From: an uncultured Clostridia bacterium
GTDB taxonomy: Bacteria; Bacillota; Clostridia; Christensenellales; CAG-138
DNA: 9,965 nt
NCBI GenBank assembly: GCA_937915925.1
Contig: CALGGM010000014.1
Span: 1 to 9,965, forward strand
Direction: 5' to 3'
Shown one piece after another: positions 1 to 6,640 of this stretch. The notes under the pieces are model-generated. The model ran no database searches, had not been told where the DNA came from, and saw only the letters and a list, made by a program, of their open reading frames with translations. The translations under genes were made by a program, and so were the position numbers. The first letter of the stretch is position 1. Every line of letters begins with the position of its first letter.

Positions 1-1616
1 CGGTCTACACCGCGACGTTCACGAACAGCGCGTTCGAGGCACAGACCAAGACGGTCGAGATTCCGATGCTTACGGAGACCTTCACCGTTGCGTACATCGA
101 CGTACGTCATAACAATACGGTGCTGCAGGTATTCCACGATGTTGTAAGCGGTACAGCGACGCCGGAGTTCACCGGTTCGATCGGCACATATGAAGACTGC
201 CGCTATGACCCGGATGACATGTGGACGACACCTGTTGCATCGACGGTCACGGCTGACGCGGTCTACGTGCTCAAGTGGATCAACGTCTACACGGTAACGT
301 TCCAGAATGAAGACGGCACGACGCTTAAGACCGTTAAGGTTGACGAGAACACCAAGGTCCCGGCAGCGGAGATCCCCGTAGTGCCCGAGAAGGAAGGCTA
401 CACGCTCAGCGGCTGGCTGGAAGGCAGTCTGGTGTTCGATCTCGACACGACGGATATCGTTCGCGACGTCACACTGAAGCCGAACTTCACGATCAACACC
501 TACACGGTGACGTTCGATCCGAATAACGACGAAGCGACGTTCACGGCAACGGTCACCCACGGCGGCACGGTCACCGCACCCGAACAGCCGACCAACGACA
601 ATAAGGTCTTTGACGGTTGGTACAACGGCGAAACGAAGTTCGACTTCAGCACCCCGATCACCAGCAACTTGACGCTGACGGCACATTGGAGCGAGGCAGC
701 AGAGAAGGTCGGCACGACGATCGAGTTTGTGATGAACGATGAGAGCGCCGGCATAACGAATGGCGTGGACTACAATAAAGGAACGCAGTACGTGGTTTAT
801 GTAAAGGGCACGGATGCGACGCCCGCGTTCACCGTTGTCGGTGAGGATGATGCAAAGCTGACGAGCGACGACTTCACGTTCGAGTACCTGTACAACAACG
901 AACCGGGTACCGGCTACGTCCGTGTTACGGTTACGAAGGACGGATATGACAGCCCCGCGGACGCGTGGTTCAAGATCTATCTGCCGGCGAGCACGGGCAT
1001 GACGGCGGAGAACGTGGATACGGGCATCAAGCTCACTTGGGAACCGGTTGAGGATGCGTACGGTTACGTCATCTACCGCCGCGCATGGAACTCCACCAGC
1101 ACCGGCTGGACGACGTTTGAACGCTGGAACAATACGACGGAAACCGAGTGGATCGACACCACGGTCTATGCGGGTACGCGGTACCAGTACGGCGTGAAAG
1201 CGTACTTCAAGGAGAAAGTCGACCCGATGCATCCCGACAAGACGATGGGCGGCAAGTTCGATAACTACAACCTCGGTATCGTCAGCCAGCAGCTTAGAAC
1301 CATGGTTCGTATCACCACGCGCCAGCTCTCGAGCGTTACGCCGGGCAGCAGCAGCGGACAGCTCACCGTCAAGTGGGCGGGCTCCAAGGTGTTCGAGGGA
1401 TACGAGATCCAGTACGCGACCAATGATGCATTCACGGATGCAAAGACCGTGAAGATCACAAGCAAGACGACGTACTCGAAGGTCCTGAGCGGACTCACGA
1501 GCGGAACGACCTACTACGTGCGCGTGCGTTCGTATCAGCCGTTCAGCGAGGATGTTGCACAAAGCATGACCTACTACGGCAGTTGGTCGAATGTCATGAA
1601 CGGCGCAGCAAAGTAA
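1..1616 (+). CDS. Secreted or surface protein with InlB-type B-repeats and fibronectin type III-like domains (5' partial)
   Basis: This is the C-terminal part of a large extracellular protein. The frame is open from position 3, so the ATG at 66 is internal and the true start lies outside the window. Two InlB/Listeria-Bacteroides B-repeats are visible, at nt 285-488 and 501-689. Each begins YTVTF and has the typical late G-W then F-D signature (DGWYNGETKFDF in the second). An Ig-like stretch follows (about 708-983), then two fibronectin type III-like domains (about 990-1304 and 1314-1601). These show the W-x-P-V-x-x-A-x-G-Y-x-I-Y-R pattern and a TYYVRVRSY strand near the end. The protein ends in NGAAK. 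There is no LPXTG motif, C-terminal membrane helix, SLH or choline-binding repeat, so any wall attachment must be N-terminal; otherwise the protein is released. Such proteins act in adhesion or polymer binding, but the ligand cannot be read from the sequence. A terminator follows directly. Confidence 0.88.
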   Translation, partial: VYTATFTNSAFEAQTKTVEIPMLTETFTVAYIDVRHNNTVLQVFHDVVSGTATPEFTGSIGTYEDCRYDPDDMWTTPVASTVTADAVYVLKWINVYTVTFQNEDGTTLKTVKVDENTKVPAAEIPVVPEKEGYTLSGWLEGSLVFDLDTTDIVRDVTLKPNFTINTYTVTFDPNNDEATFTATVTHGGTVTAPEQPTNDNKVFDGWYNGETKFDFSTPITSNLTLTAHWSEAAEKVGTTIEFVMNDESAGITNGVDYNKGTQYVVYVKGTDATPAFTVVGEDDAKLTSDDFTFEYLYNNEPGTGYVRVTVTKDGYDSPADAWFKIYLPASTGMTAENVDTGIKLTWEPVEDAYGYVIYRRAWNSTSTGWTTFERWNNTTETEWIDTTVYAGTRYQYGVKAYFKEKVDPMHPDKTMGGKFDNYNLGIVSQQLRTMVRITTRQLSSVTPGSSSGQLTVKWAGSKVFEGYEIQYATNDAFTDAKTVKITSKTTYSKVLSGLTSGTTYYVRVRSYQPFSEDVAQSMTYYGSWSNVMNGAAK

Positions 1617-1630
1617 ACGATAGAACATGG

Positions 1631-1661
1631 AATGCGGCTTCCGAAAGGGAGCCGCATTTTT
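1631..1661 (+). terminator. Rho-independent terminator of the surface-protein gene
   Basis: The inverted repeat AATGCGGCT (1631-1639) pairs perfectly with AGCCGCATT (1650-1658). The stem extends inward through TCC/GGG (one T-G wobble) to a GAAA tetraloop at 1643-1646. A T run ends the structure at about 1657-1661. It starts 14 bases after the stop codon at 1614-1616. Confidence 0.9.
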
Positions 1662-1707
1662 ATGCAGAGGGACGGGCGTGTGCGAAAGCTGACGCGTTCC
1701 TGCGGAT

Positions 1708-1823
1708 CACCTCATCCGTCGCCTTTCGGCGCCACCTTCCCCATCAAGGGGAAGGCTTTAGATTTGCGCACACAAAAGGCTTCTCCTCGAGGAGAAGCTG
1801 GCAGCGAGCTGACTGATGAGGTG
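1708..1823. repeat. MITE-like hairpin-rich intergenic repeat with 13-bp terminal inverted repeats
   Basis: The ends are CACCTCATCCGTC (1708-1720) and GACTGATGAGGTG (1811-1823), inverted with one mismatch. Three further hairpins lie inside: CGCC/GGCG (1720-1731, loop TTTC), CCTTCCCC/GGGGAAGG (1735-1755, 5-base loop), and a perfect 20-bp palindrome at 1779-1798 centred on CTCGAG. There is no coding capacity and no obvious target-site duplication. Elements with CACCTCAT...ATGAGGTG ends and CTTCCCC/GGGGAAG internal hairpins recur between genes in gut Clostridia; that comes from general knowledge and was not counted here. The small size, inverted ends and lack of a gene fit a non-autonomous mobile or REP-like element. 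Confidence 0.75.
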
Positions 1824-1848
1824 TCATTTGAACTGCGCGAAATATGGC

Positions 1849-1867
1849 GGGCGGATGCGATCCGCCC
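1849..1867. repeat. Second intergenic hairpin (8-bp stem)
   Basis: GGGCGGAT (1849-1856) pairs perfectly with ATCCGCCC (1860-1867) around a GCG loop. CCTACGGG follows it, a tail also seen next to such GC-rich hairpins in gut Clostridia genomes. There is no T run, so it is not a normal terminator in either direction. It lies 25 bases beyond the end of the MITE-like repeat and is probably another dispersed palindromic unit. Confidence 0.55.
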
Positions 1868-1979
1868 CTACGGGTAACTATCTTCCTTTCCTCGCCATCT
1901 CCCCTACGAGTCGATTGTTGACGGTTGTGCCGCAAGGAGGGGATATTTACACGAATTTTCGGAAATGCTGAAATAAGGG

Positions 1980-2007
1980 TTGACAAACGAAAATAATTGG
2001 GTATAAT
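1980..2007 (+). promoter_or_regulatory. Sigma-A-type promoter of the gpx-ohrR operon
   Basis: TTGACA (1980-1985) and TATAAT (2002-2007) both match the consensus perfectly and are separated by 16 bp. Transcription should begin near 2013-2015, giving a leader of about 32 bases to the ATG at 2047. So strong a promoter fits a gene held down by a repressor; a palindrome sits at the predicted start point. Confidence 0.88.
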
Positions 2008-2010
2008 TAA

Positions 2011-2022
2011 ATTGAATTCAAT
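2011..2022. promoter_or_regulatory. Candidate OhrR operator, palindrome ATTGAATTCAAT
   Basis: This is a perfect 12-bp palindrome beginning 3 bases after the -10 box and covering the predicted transcription start, a position where a bound repressor would block initiation. OhrR operators known from Bacillus and Xanthomonas are AT-rich dyads built from CAATT/AATTG half-sites, and this site has the same ATTG/CAAT arms. OhrR is the second gene of the operon, so autoregulation is the simplest reading. The site is seen in the sequence; binding is inferred. Confidence 0.65.
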
Positions 2023-2046
2023 CGAAACAAAGAAGGGAGACCGAAC

Positions 2047-2589
2047 ATGAGCATTTACGATTTCACGATCAAGGCACGCAGGGGCGAGGAGATCCCCATG
2101 GAGAACTATCGCGGCAAGGTTCTGGTGATCGTCAACACCGCGACCGGCTGCGGATTCACGCCGCAGTACAAGCCGCTGCAGGAGCTGTATGAGCTGCATC
2201 AGAAGGACGGACTGGAGATTCTGGACTTCCCGTGCAACCAGTTCCGTGAGCAGGCACCCGGCACCGACGAAGAGATCCACACCTTCTGCACGGGCCGTTT
2301 CGGCATCACGTTCCCGCAGTTTGCGAAGATCGAGGTCAACGGCGAGAACGCCACGCCGCTGTACAAGTACCTGACCTCCGAGACCAAGTTCAACGGCTTC
2401 GGCAAGGGCGTCACTGCGATGATGATGAAGACGGTTGCGAAGTCCATGGACAAGGACTACATGAACAACGGCAACATCAAGTGGAACTTCACGAAGTTCG
2501 TCATCGACCGCGAGGGCAACATCGTCGCGAGATTCGAGCCGACGGATTCGATGGACGATCTCAAGGCGAAGGTCGAGGAGCTGCTCTGA
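2047..2589 (+). CDS. gpx: Thiol-type glutathione peroxidase family protein
   Basis: The product reduces hydroperoxides in the cytosol. Members of this family with cysteine in place of selenocysteine usually draw electrons from thioredoxin despite the name. The 180 residues match the usual 160-185. The peroxidatic cysteine is Cys35 in NTATGCGFTPQY. The rest of the catalytic tetrad is Gln69 (REQAPG) and Trp146-Asn147 (IKWNFTKF). The FPCNQF motif is at 61-66. Cys81 (TFCTGRFGITFP) sits where the resolving cysteine of thioredoxin-dependent members lies, so a Cys35-Cys81 disulfide cycle is likely. There is no signal peptide. AAGGGAG (2033-2039) lies 7 bases before the ATG. The stop overlaps the ohrR start (TGATG), so both should be made from one message. 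The class is clear; the reductant is inferred. Confidence 0.95.
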   Translation: MSIYDFTIKARRGEEIPMENYRGKVLVIVNTATGCGFTPQYKPLQELYELHQKDGLEILDFPCNQFREQAPGTDEEIHTFCTGRFGITFPQFAKIEVNGENATPLYKYLTSETKFNGFGKGVTAMMMKTVAKSMDKDYMNNGNIKWNFTKFVIDREGNIVARFEPTDSMDDLKAKVEELL

Positions 2590-3038
2590 TGGAGGTCAAC
2601 GAAGGGACCGCCTTCGATCCTCTGAAGCTTTCGAATCAGCTCTGCTTCCCGCTCTACGCGGCTTCGCGCGAGGTTGTGAAGCGGTATTATCCGCTGCTGG
2701 AGCGTCTTGACCTGACGTACACGCAGTACATCGCGATGATGGTGCTGTGGGAGGAAAAGCGGATCAGCGCAAAGACGCTCGGTCAGCGGCTCTATCTGGA
2801 CAGCGGAACGCTGACGCCGGTGCTGAAAAGCCTCGAAGCGAAGGGCTTTCTGACGCGCAGAAGAAGTGAAGCGGACGAGCGGGTGCTTGAAGTTTCGCTG
2901 ACCGAAAAGGGCGAAGCGCTGCGCGCGGACGCGCTGAGCGTGCCGCAGGCTGTGGCGGGCTGCATCCGCCTTGCACCGGAGGAGGCGGGGGAGCTGTACC
3001 GCCTGCTGTATCGGCTGCTGGACGGGTTTCAAAACTGA
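2589..3038 (+). CDS. ohrR: OhrR, MarR-family organic-hydroperoxide-sensing repressor
   Basis: A 149-residue winged-helix repressor that leaves DNA when its reactive cysteine is oxidised by organic peroxides. The N-terminal LSNQLCFPLYAASRE motif marks the OhrR branch of MarR, with reactive Cys19 (Cys15 in Bacillus). Tyr33 and Tyr44, near the cysteine-hydrogen-bonding tyrosines of the family, are present. The recognition-helix region is LYLDSGTLTPVLKSLEAKG (69-87) and the wing is RRRSEADERV (90-99). A second cysteine, Cys125, lies 106 residues after the first, close to the Cys22-Cys127 spacing of the two-Cys sensor of Xanthomonas; Bacillus OhrR has none there. The ATG at 2589 is chosen because GAGGAG (2575-2580) lies 8 bases upstream and it overlaps the gpx stop. 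The frame is open further upstream, but only inside gpx. The likely target is the palindrome at 2011-2022. Confidence 0.93.
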   Translation: MEVNEGTAFDPLKLSNQLCFPLYAASREVVKRYYPLLERLDLTYTQYIAMMVLWEEKRISAKTLGQRLYLDSGTLTPVLKSLEAKGFLTRRRSEADERVLEVSLTEKGEALRADALSVPQAVAGCIRLAPEEAGELYRLLYRLLDGFQN

Positions 3039-3054
3039 ACGACTGAAAGATTAG

Positions 3055-3087
3055 CGGACTGTTCTATTCGGAACAGTCCGTTTTCGT
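3055..3087 (+). terminator. Rho-independent terminator of the gpx-ohrR operon
   Basis: CGGACTGTTC (3055-3064) pairs perfectly with GAACAGTCCG (3071-3080) around a 6-base loop, followed by TTTTCGTT. It starts 16 bases after the ohrR stop and ends at the stop codon of the convergent minus-strand gene. Read on the minus strand the same stem is followed by CTAATCTTTC, a poor T tract, so it may end the opposing operon only weakly. Confidence 0.88.
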
Positions 3088-4886
3088 TACGACAATTGTT
3101 CGAACACGGCGCGATAGTATCGCTCGCGGTCTGCGGTAAGCACCTGCAGCAGCTCGGCACGGCATTCGGGATCGTCCAAAAACGCGGTGACGAGCGGCGA
3201 GAAGCGCTTGCCGCCGAGCGAGATCGCTTCGAGGATCGCGGCGTTCGGGTCCTCGTCCGCGCGGTCGATCAGATACACGGCGACTGCGGCGACGTCGGTC
3301 ATCTGCCGGTAGCGGGACTCGTTGCGCACGTAGCTTTCCGGGTACCCGGCGGCGCCGTTGTACCAGCGGTGATGTCCCAACGCGACGTCGGCGTATCGGG
3401 CGGTCGACTTGCGCGCGGCAAGATCGTCATGCCCGGAAACCGCGTGCAGCTGATAGAGCGCGAACTCGGGGTCGAAGAGGCTGCGCGTTCGCATAAGACG
3501 GTCGAAGTTCATCTTGATCAGCCCGAAATCGCAGAACATGCCGCATTTCTCCGCGTAATCGGCGAGCGCAGCGCTCCGCGTTTCTGCATCGGGCGCGTCG
3601 CGGAGAAAGTCAAGATCGCTGAAAAACGAGGGATCGCTGCGGTCGATAAACCGGCACAGCGTTTTCAGGAGCGCGCCGGTCCTGAGCGCGTCGGCGTAAT
3701 GCATGCCGGCGAAGCGCCGCATGAGCTTCAACGCGATCTCCTCATAGGGCGGAACACCGTCCGTCTCAAAGTAGTCCTTGACGACAAGGTTCAGATTGTA
3801 CACGAAAAAGTCGTCCTGCCGATCCTGCGGGAGCGTCATCATCGTGCGCATCATCTTTTCGTACGCTTCGGAAAGAAACTGTAAATACCGCGCCTTCGTC
3901 CGCACGGACGGATTGTCGCGCAAAAGACGCCCGTAATAGATCGGAAGCTGCACGTTGGCGTACAGACCCGAGGCGTCGTACTGATCATAGGGGATGCTCC
4001 GGATCAGCCGCTCCATGCGCTCAAGCGTCGTCTTGAGATCGACGAAGCCGCAGCTGTATTCCATCTCATAATAGGGCCAGAGCCAGCGGATGTTCGGATT
4101 GTCCGTGTTCGCCTCCGGCTCGAACACCGCGTGGCACGCGTCGAGCACGGCGGCGAGGTCCTCGGTGGACAGATCGCCCTTCGAGAGCACGTCGCGGTTT
4201 GCGCTCATCTGCTGCTGCGTGCGGCGCAGAAACACGTCCCACGGCAGCCCGGGAGCGAGGTTCCGGTAATACTCGTTGCGCACGATCCTGAGGATCCTCG
4301 CGCTGACCGCGACGCGGCGGCGCGTATCCTTGGCGCAGATCGCGATGTTCGCGAGCGCGCGGATGATAAAGCCCTTGGTGGTCTCGTCCTCGACCTGATC
4401 GAAGAATTTCAGGTACGAGCCCGCCTCGGTGAACACCATTTCGTTCTGAAAATGGAACGGCGCGGAATGCTTTCGCTCGACGCTCTCAATGCTGCGGTTC
4501 TGATAGAACAGCCCCATGCCGAGCTTATACAGCTCCTTGATGATGCCGCCGCGGTCGCGCCGCACGCGATAGAGGCTTAAAAGCGCGTCGTGGATCAGGA
4601 TATACACGCCGCAGTCCAGATTGGTCGACCAGTCCATCAGCTGCTCGGCAAACGCCTCCAGCGAGGCGACCGTCTCCGCGCTTGCGTTGTGCAGATCGTC
4701 GAGGATGGGGAACAGGCTGCGGTTCAGAAGCGACATGTTCTCCGCTTTCAGCTCCGCAATGCGCGCGTCGGAGGACAGGCGCTTTTCATACCACGCCTCG
4801 AACGTCGTCCCGTCCGCGGTCCCGAGATCGCGCAGCGCCGCGATCTCCCGCACATTTTGAATGTATTGTGTTTCAAACGGCTCCAT
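3087..4886 (-). CDS. Large helical protein with a C-terminal degenerate HD-GYP-like domain
   Basis: A soluble 599-residue protein, the last gene of the minus-strand cluster, 13 bp after the kinase stop. Residues 1 to about 430 are charged and apparently all-helical, perhaps a TPR-like solenoid, with no family I can name. Residues about 440-590 read as an HD-GYP fold. CDFGLIKMNFD (452-462) aligns with the canonical HDIGKIxIPxE segment, His481 falls at the right spacing, GHHRWYNG (504-511) and GYP (514-516) are intact, and GGKRFSPLVTAFL (about 558-570) matches the end of the domain. Key positions are changed: the HD histidine is Cys452, the HDxGK lysine is Leu456, and the Asp of the VAD motif is Val537. 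Active HD-GYP enzymes hydrolyse cyclic di-GMP with a di-iron centre; this one probably cannot and may act as a binding or partner protein for the kinase. GGAGG lies 6 bases before the ATG. Confidence 0.8.
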   Translation of the reverse strand: MEPFETQYIQNVREIAALRDLGTADGTTFEAWYEKRLSSDARIAELKAENMSLLNRSLFPILDDLHNASAETVASLEAFAEQLMDWSTNLDCGVYILIHDALLSLYRVRRDRGGIIKELYKLGMGLFYQNRSIESVERKHSAPFHFQNEMVFTEAGSYLKFFDQVEDETTKGFIIRALANIAICAKDTRRRVAVSARILRIVRNEYYRNLAPGLPWDVFLRRTQQQMSANRDVLSKGDLSTEDLAAVLDACHAVFEPEANTDNPNIRWLWPYYEMEYSCGFVDLKTTLERMERLIRSIPYDQYDASGLYANVQLPIYYGRLLRDNPSVRTKARYLQFLSEAYEKMMRTMMTLPQDRQDDFFVYNLNLVVKDYFETDGVPPYEEIALKLMRRFAGMHYADALRTGALLKTLCRFIDRSDPSFFSDLDFLRDAPDAETRSAALADYAEKCGMFCDFGLIKMNFDRLMRTRSLFDPEFALYQLHAVSGHDDLAARKSTARYADVALGHHRWYNGAAGYPESYVRNESRYRQMTDVAAVAVYLIDRADEDPNAAILEAISLGGKRFSPLVTAFLDDPECRAELLQVLTADRERYYRAVFEQLS

Positions 4887-4899
4887 CGGCTGCCTCCGG

Positions 4900-6612
4900 T
4901 CAGAAGATGCGGCTGAGCAGATGCATCAGCTTATTGACGTCGATCGGCTTTGCAAGGTGTCCGTTCATGCCCGCGTCGCGCGCCTTCGCGATGTCCTCCG
5001 CAAAGACGTTCGCGGTCATGGCGCAGATCATGACCTTCTGCGCGTCCGTGCGATCCGCCGAACGGATGCGGCGCGTCGCCTCGTATCCGTCCATGACGGG
5101 CATCTGAATGTCCATCAGGATCAGATCGTAATAGCCGGTTCCGGAAGCGAGGAAGCGTTCGACGCCCTGCTTGCCGTCCTCGGCGACGTCGACCTCGGCG
5201 CGCGTGACGCCGAGAAGCTCGCACGCGATCTCGCGGTTGATGTAGTTATCCTCCACAAGCAGGATATGCTTTCCGGACAGGTTCGGCACGGCGTCCTTGC
5301 CGTCGCCGCCGTCGGTCCGGCTCAGAACATGGCTGAGGCTGTTGATCAGCGATTTTCGGAACATCGGGATCGGCACGAAGTGCGAGATCCCGCTGCGGCT
5401 TGCGCGGTATTCGATCTCGTCCCAGTTGTCCTCACTGACCAGAATCAGCGGAAGCGCGGGATTGGATTTATGCAGATACGACGCCATATCGAACACGCTT
5501 CCTGCGGTTTCGACCGTCTTTCCGATGAGCACCGCGTCGTACTGCGAGCCCTGAAACTCCGCCTCCGTCAGCGCGGAGATCGCCTCGGACGCGGAAGGGA
5601 CGATCCGATGCGCGACGCCGAACTCGTTGAGAAAGCGCGTGAACAGCTCGATCTGCTGTTCGTCGGATTCCGCGATCAGCAGCCGCTTTCCAGAAAGCGC
5701 GTCGGCGTCGACCGAGATGCGCTCAAACCGCATCGGGATCGCAAGCGAAACCTCCGTGCCCTTTGACGGCGCGCTGTCGATCCCGATCGTGCCGGACATC
5801 ATATCGACGAGCTTCTTCACGATGCTCATGCCGAGCCCCGTTCCCTCGATGCGGGAGATGGTGGAGGTGTTCGCGCGCTCGAACGGGTCGAAGATCCGCT
5901 GCAGAAACTCCTTGCTCATGCCGACGCCGTTGTCCGTGCAGCGAAAGCACAGCACGCAGCGATCGCCCTCCGTGCGCTCGGAAACGTCCACGGCGATCTC
6001 GCCGCCCTCGTTCGTGTACTTGATTGCGTTGTTGATGATGTTGACAAAGATCTGCTTTAAGCGCGTTGCGTCGCCGTACAGGCTCTCAAAATCGACGTCG
6101 TGTACGGTGAAGCGGAACGCGTGCCGCTTCTGCTGCGCCTGCGGACGAACGATGACGAGCGTTTCGTGCAATAGATCGCTGAGCGAGAACAGCTCGCTCT
6201 CCGGCTTGACGCGCCCGGAATTGATGCGCGACATGTCGAGCACCTCGTTGATGAGGTTTAACAGATGCGCGCTTGCGACCTCAATCTTGTTGAGCGAATC
6301 GAGCACGCGGGTCTTCTCGTCGATGTGCTTTTTGGCAAGCGCCGTCATGCCGACGATCGCGTTCATCGGCGTGCGGATGTCGTGCGACATGCTGCTCAAG
6401 AACACTTCCTTTGCGGTGTTCGCCTCGAGCGCCTCGGAGAGCTGTGCACGAAGATCCGCGTTTTCCGCCTCCAGCACGTCCGTGCCGGCAATCAGAAGCG
6501 TGCGGCCGTCGCCCAAGGGAATGCGCTCCGATACGCTGTCCGGCGCAAACGAAGGCGTTTTCATCAGAATTTCATTTCGTTCGGTGTCAAGCACTGCATA
6601 GGATTTGCTCAT
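4900..6612 (-). CDS. Soluble hybrid histidine kinase with a pseudo-receiver and a C-terminal receiver
   Basis: A 570-residue cytosolic signalling kinase. In order it has a short N-terminus of about 45 residues with no PAS, GAF or membrane segment; a coiled coil (about 45-70); a HisKA domain with phospho-accepting His77 in SHDIRTPMN; and an ATPase domain with N box NIINNAIKYT (191-200), DNGVG (227-231) and GTGLGMSI (257-264). Residues about 308-430 form a receiver-like fold with Gly364 in VLIGK where the acceptor Asp should be, so a pseudo-receiver. A true receiver (about 448-565) has the acidic pair Glu454-Asp455, acceptor Asp501 in LILMDIQMP, Thr533 and Lys555. The ATG at 6612 is chosen over the ATG 57 bases upstream because GGGAGG (6621-6626) lies 8 bases before it. 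The signal must come through a partner or the N-terminus; the HD-GYP-like protein next door is the obvious candidate. Confidence 0.92.
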   Translation of the reverse strand: MSKSYAVLDTERNEILMKTPSFAPDSVSERIPLGDGRTLLIAGTDVLEAENADLRAQLSEALEANTAKEVFLSSMSHDIRTPMNAIVGMTALAKKHIDEKTRVLDSLNKIEVASAHLLNLINEVLDMSRINSGRVKPESELFSLSDLLHETLVIVRPQAQQKRHAFRFTVHDVDFESLYGDATRLKQIFVNIINNAIKYTNEGGEIAVDVSERTEGDRCVLCFRCTDNGVGMSKEFLQRIFDPFERANTSTISRIEGTGLGMSIVKKLVDMMSGTIGIDSAPSKGTEVSLAIPMRFERISVDADALSGKRLLIAESDEQQIELFTRFLNEFGVAHRIVPSASEAISALTEAEFQGSQYDAVLIGKTVETAGSVFDMASYLHKSNPALPLILVSEDNWDEIEYRASRSGISHFVPIPMFRKSLINSLSHVLSRTDGGDGKDAVPNLSGKHILLVEDNYINREIACELLGVTRAEVDVAEDGKQGVERFLASGTGYYDLILMDIQMPVMDGYEATRRIRSADRTDAQKVMICAMTANVFAEDIAKARDAGMNGHLAKPIDVNKLMHLLSRIF

Positions 6613-6640
6613 GACGCATTCCTCCCGTACATAATATAAA

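Larger units (their letters stand above)
1617..2046. other. 430-base intergenic region without a gene
   Basis: This stretch holds the terminator at 1631-1661, a MITE-like repeat at 1708-1823, a second hairpin at 1849-1867 and the promoter and operator of the peroxidase operon from 1980 on. Between 1868 and 1979 I see only a weak TTGACG at 1918 without a convincing -10 partner, and an AAGGAGG at 1934-1940 that leads to no reading frame. Open frames that cross the region on either strand lack start context and run antisense into gpx. Confidence 0.7.

Noticed and set aside
1918..1976. A possible extra promoter (TTGACG at 1918) and an SD-led mini-frame at 1965-1976
   Set aside because: No -10 at acceptable spacing is convincing. 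The AAGGAGG is 24 bases from the ATG, and the frame is only three codons long.
1744..2280. A 178-codon minus-strand open frame across the repeat and the gpx start
   Set aside because: It crosses the hairpin repeat, the consensus promoter and the gpx N-terminus on the opposite strand, and shows no known domain.
2481..2588. An earlier in-frame ATG for ohrR at 2481
   Set aside because: It would add 36 residues encoded wholly inside gpx with no homology to OhrR. The ATG at 2589 has a good ribosome binding site and gives the normal family N-terminus.
3096..3884. A 262-codon plus-strand open frame
   Set aside because: It is antisense to the HD-GYP-like gene, begins just after the ohrR terminator with no Shine-Dalgarno sequence, and its composition is that of a reverse-strand shadow.
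4861..6601. Long plus-strand open frames at 4861-5766 and 5627-6601
   Set aside because: They lie opposite the histidine kinase and share its codon periodicity. Their products are low-complexity Arg/Ser- or Asp/Val-rich with no ribosome binding site.
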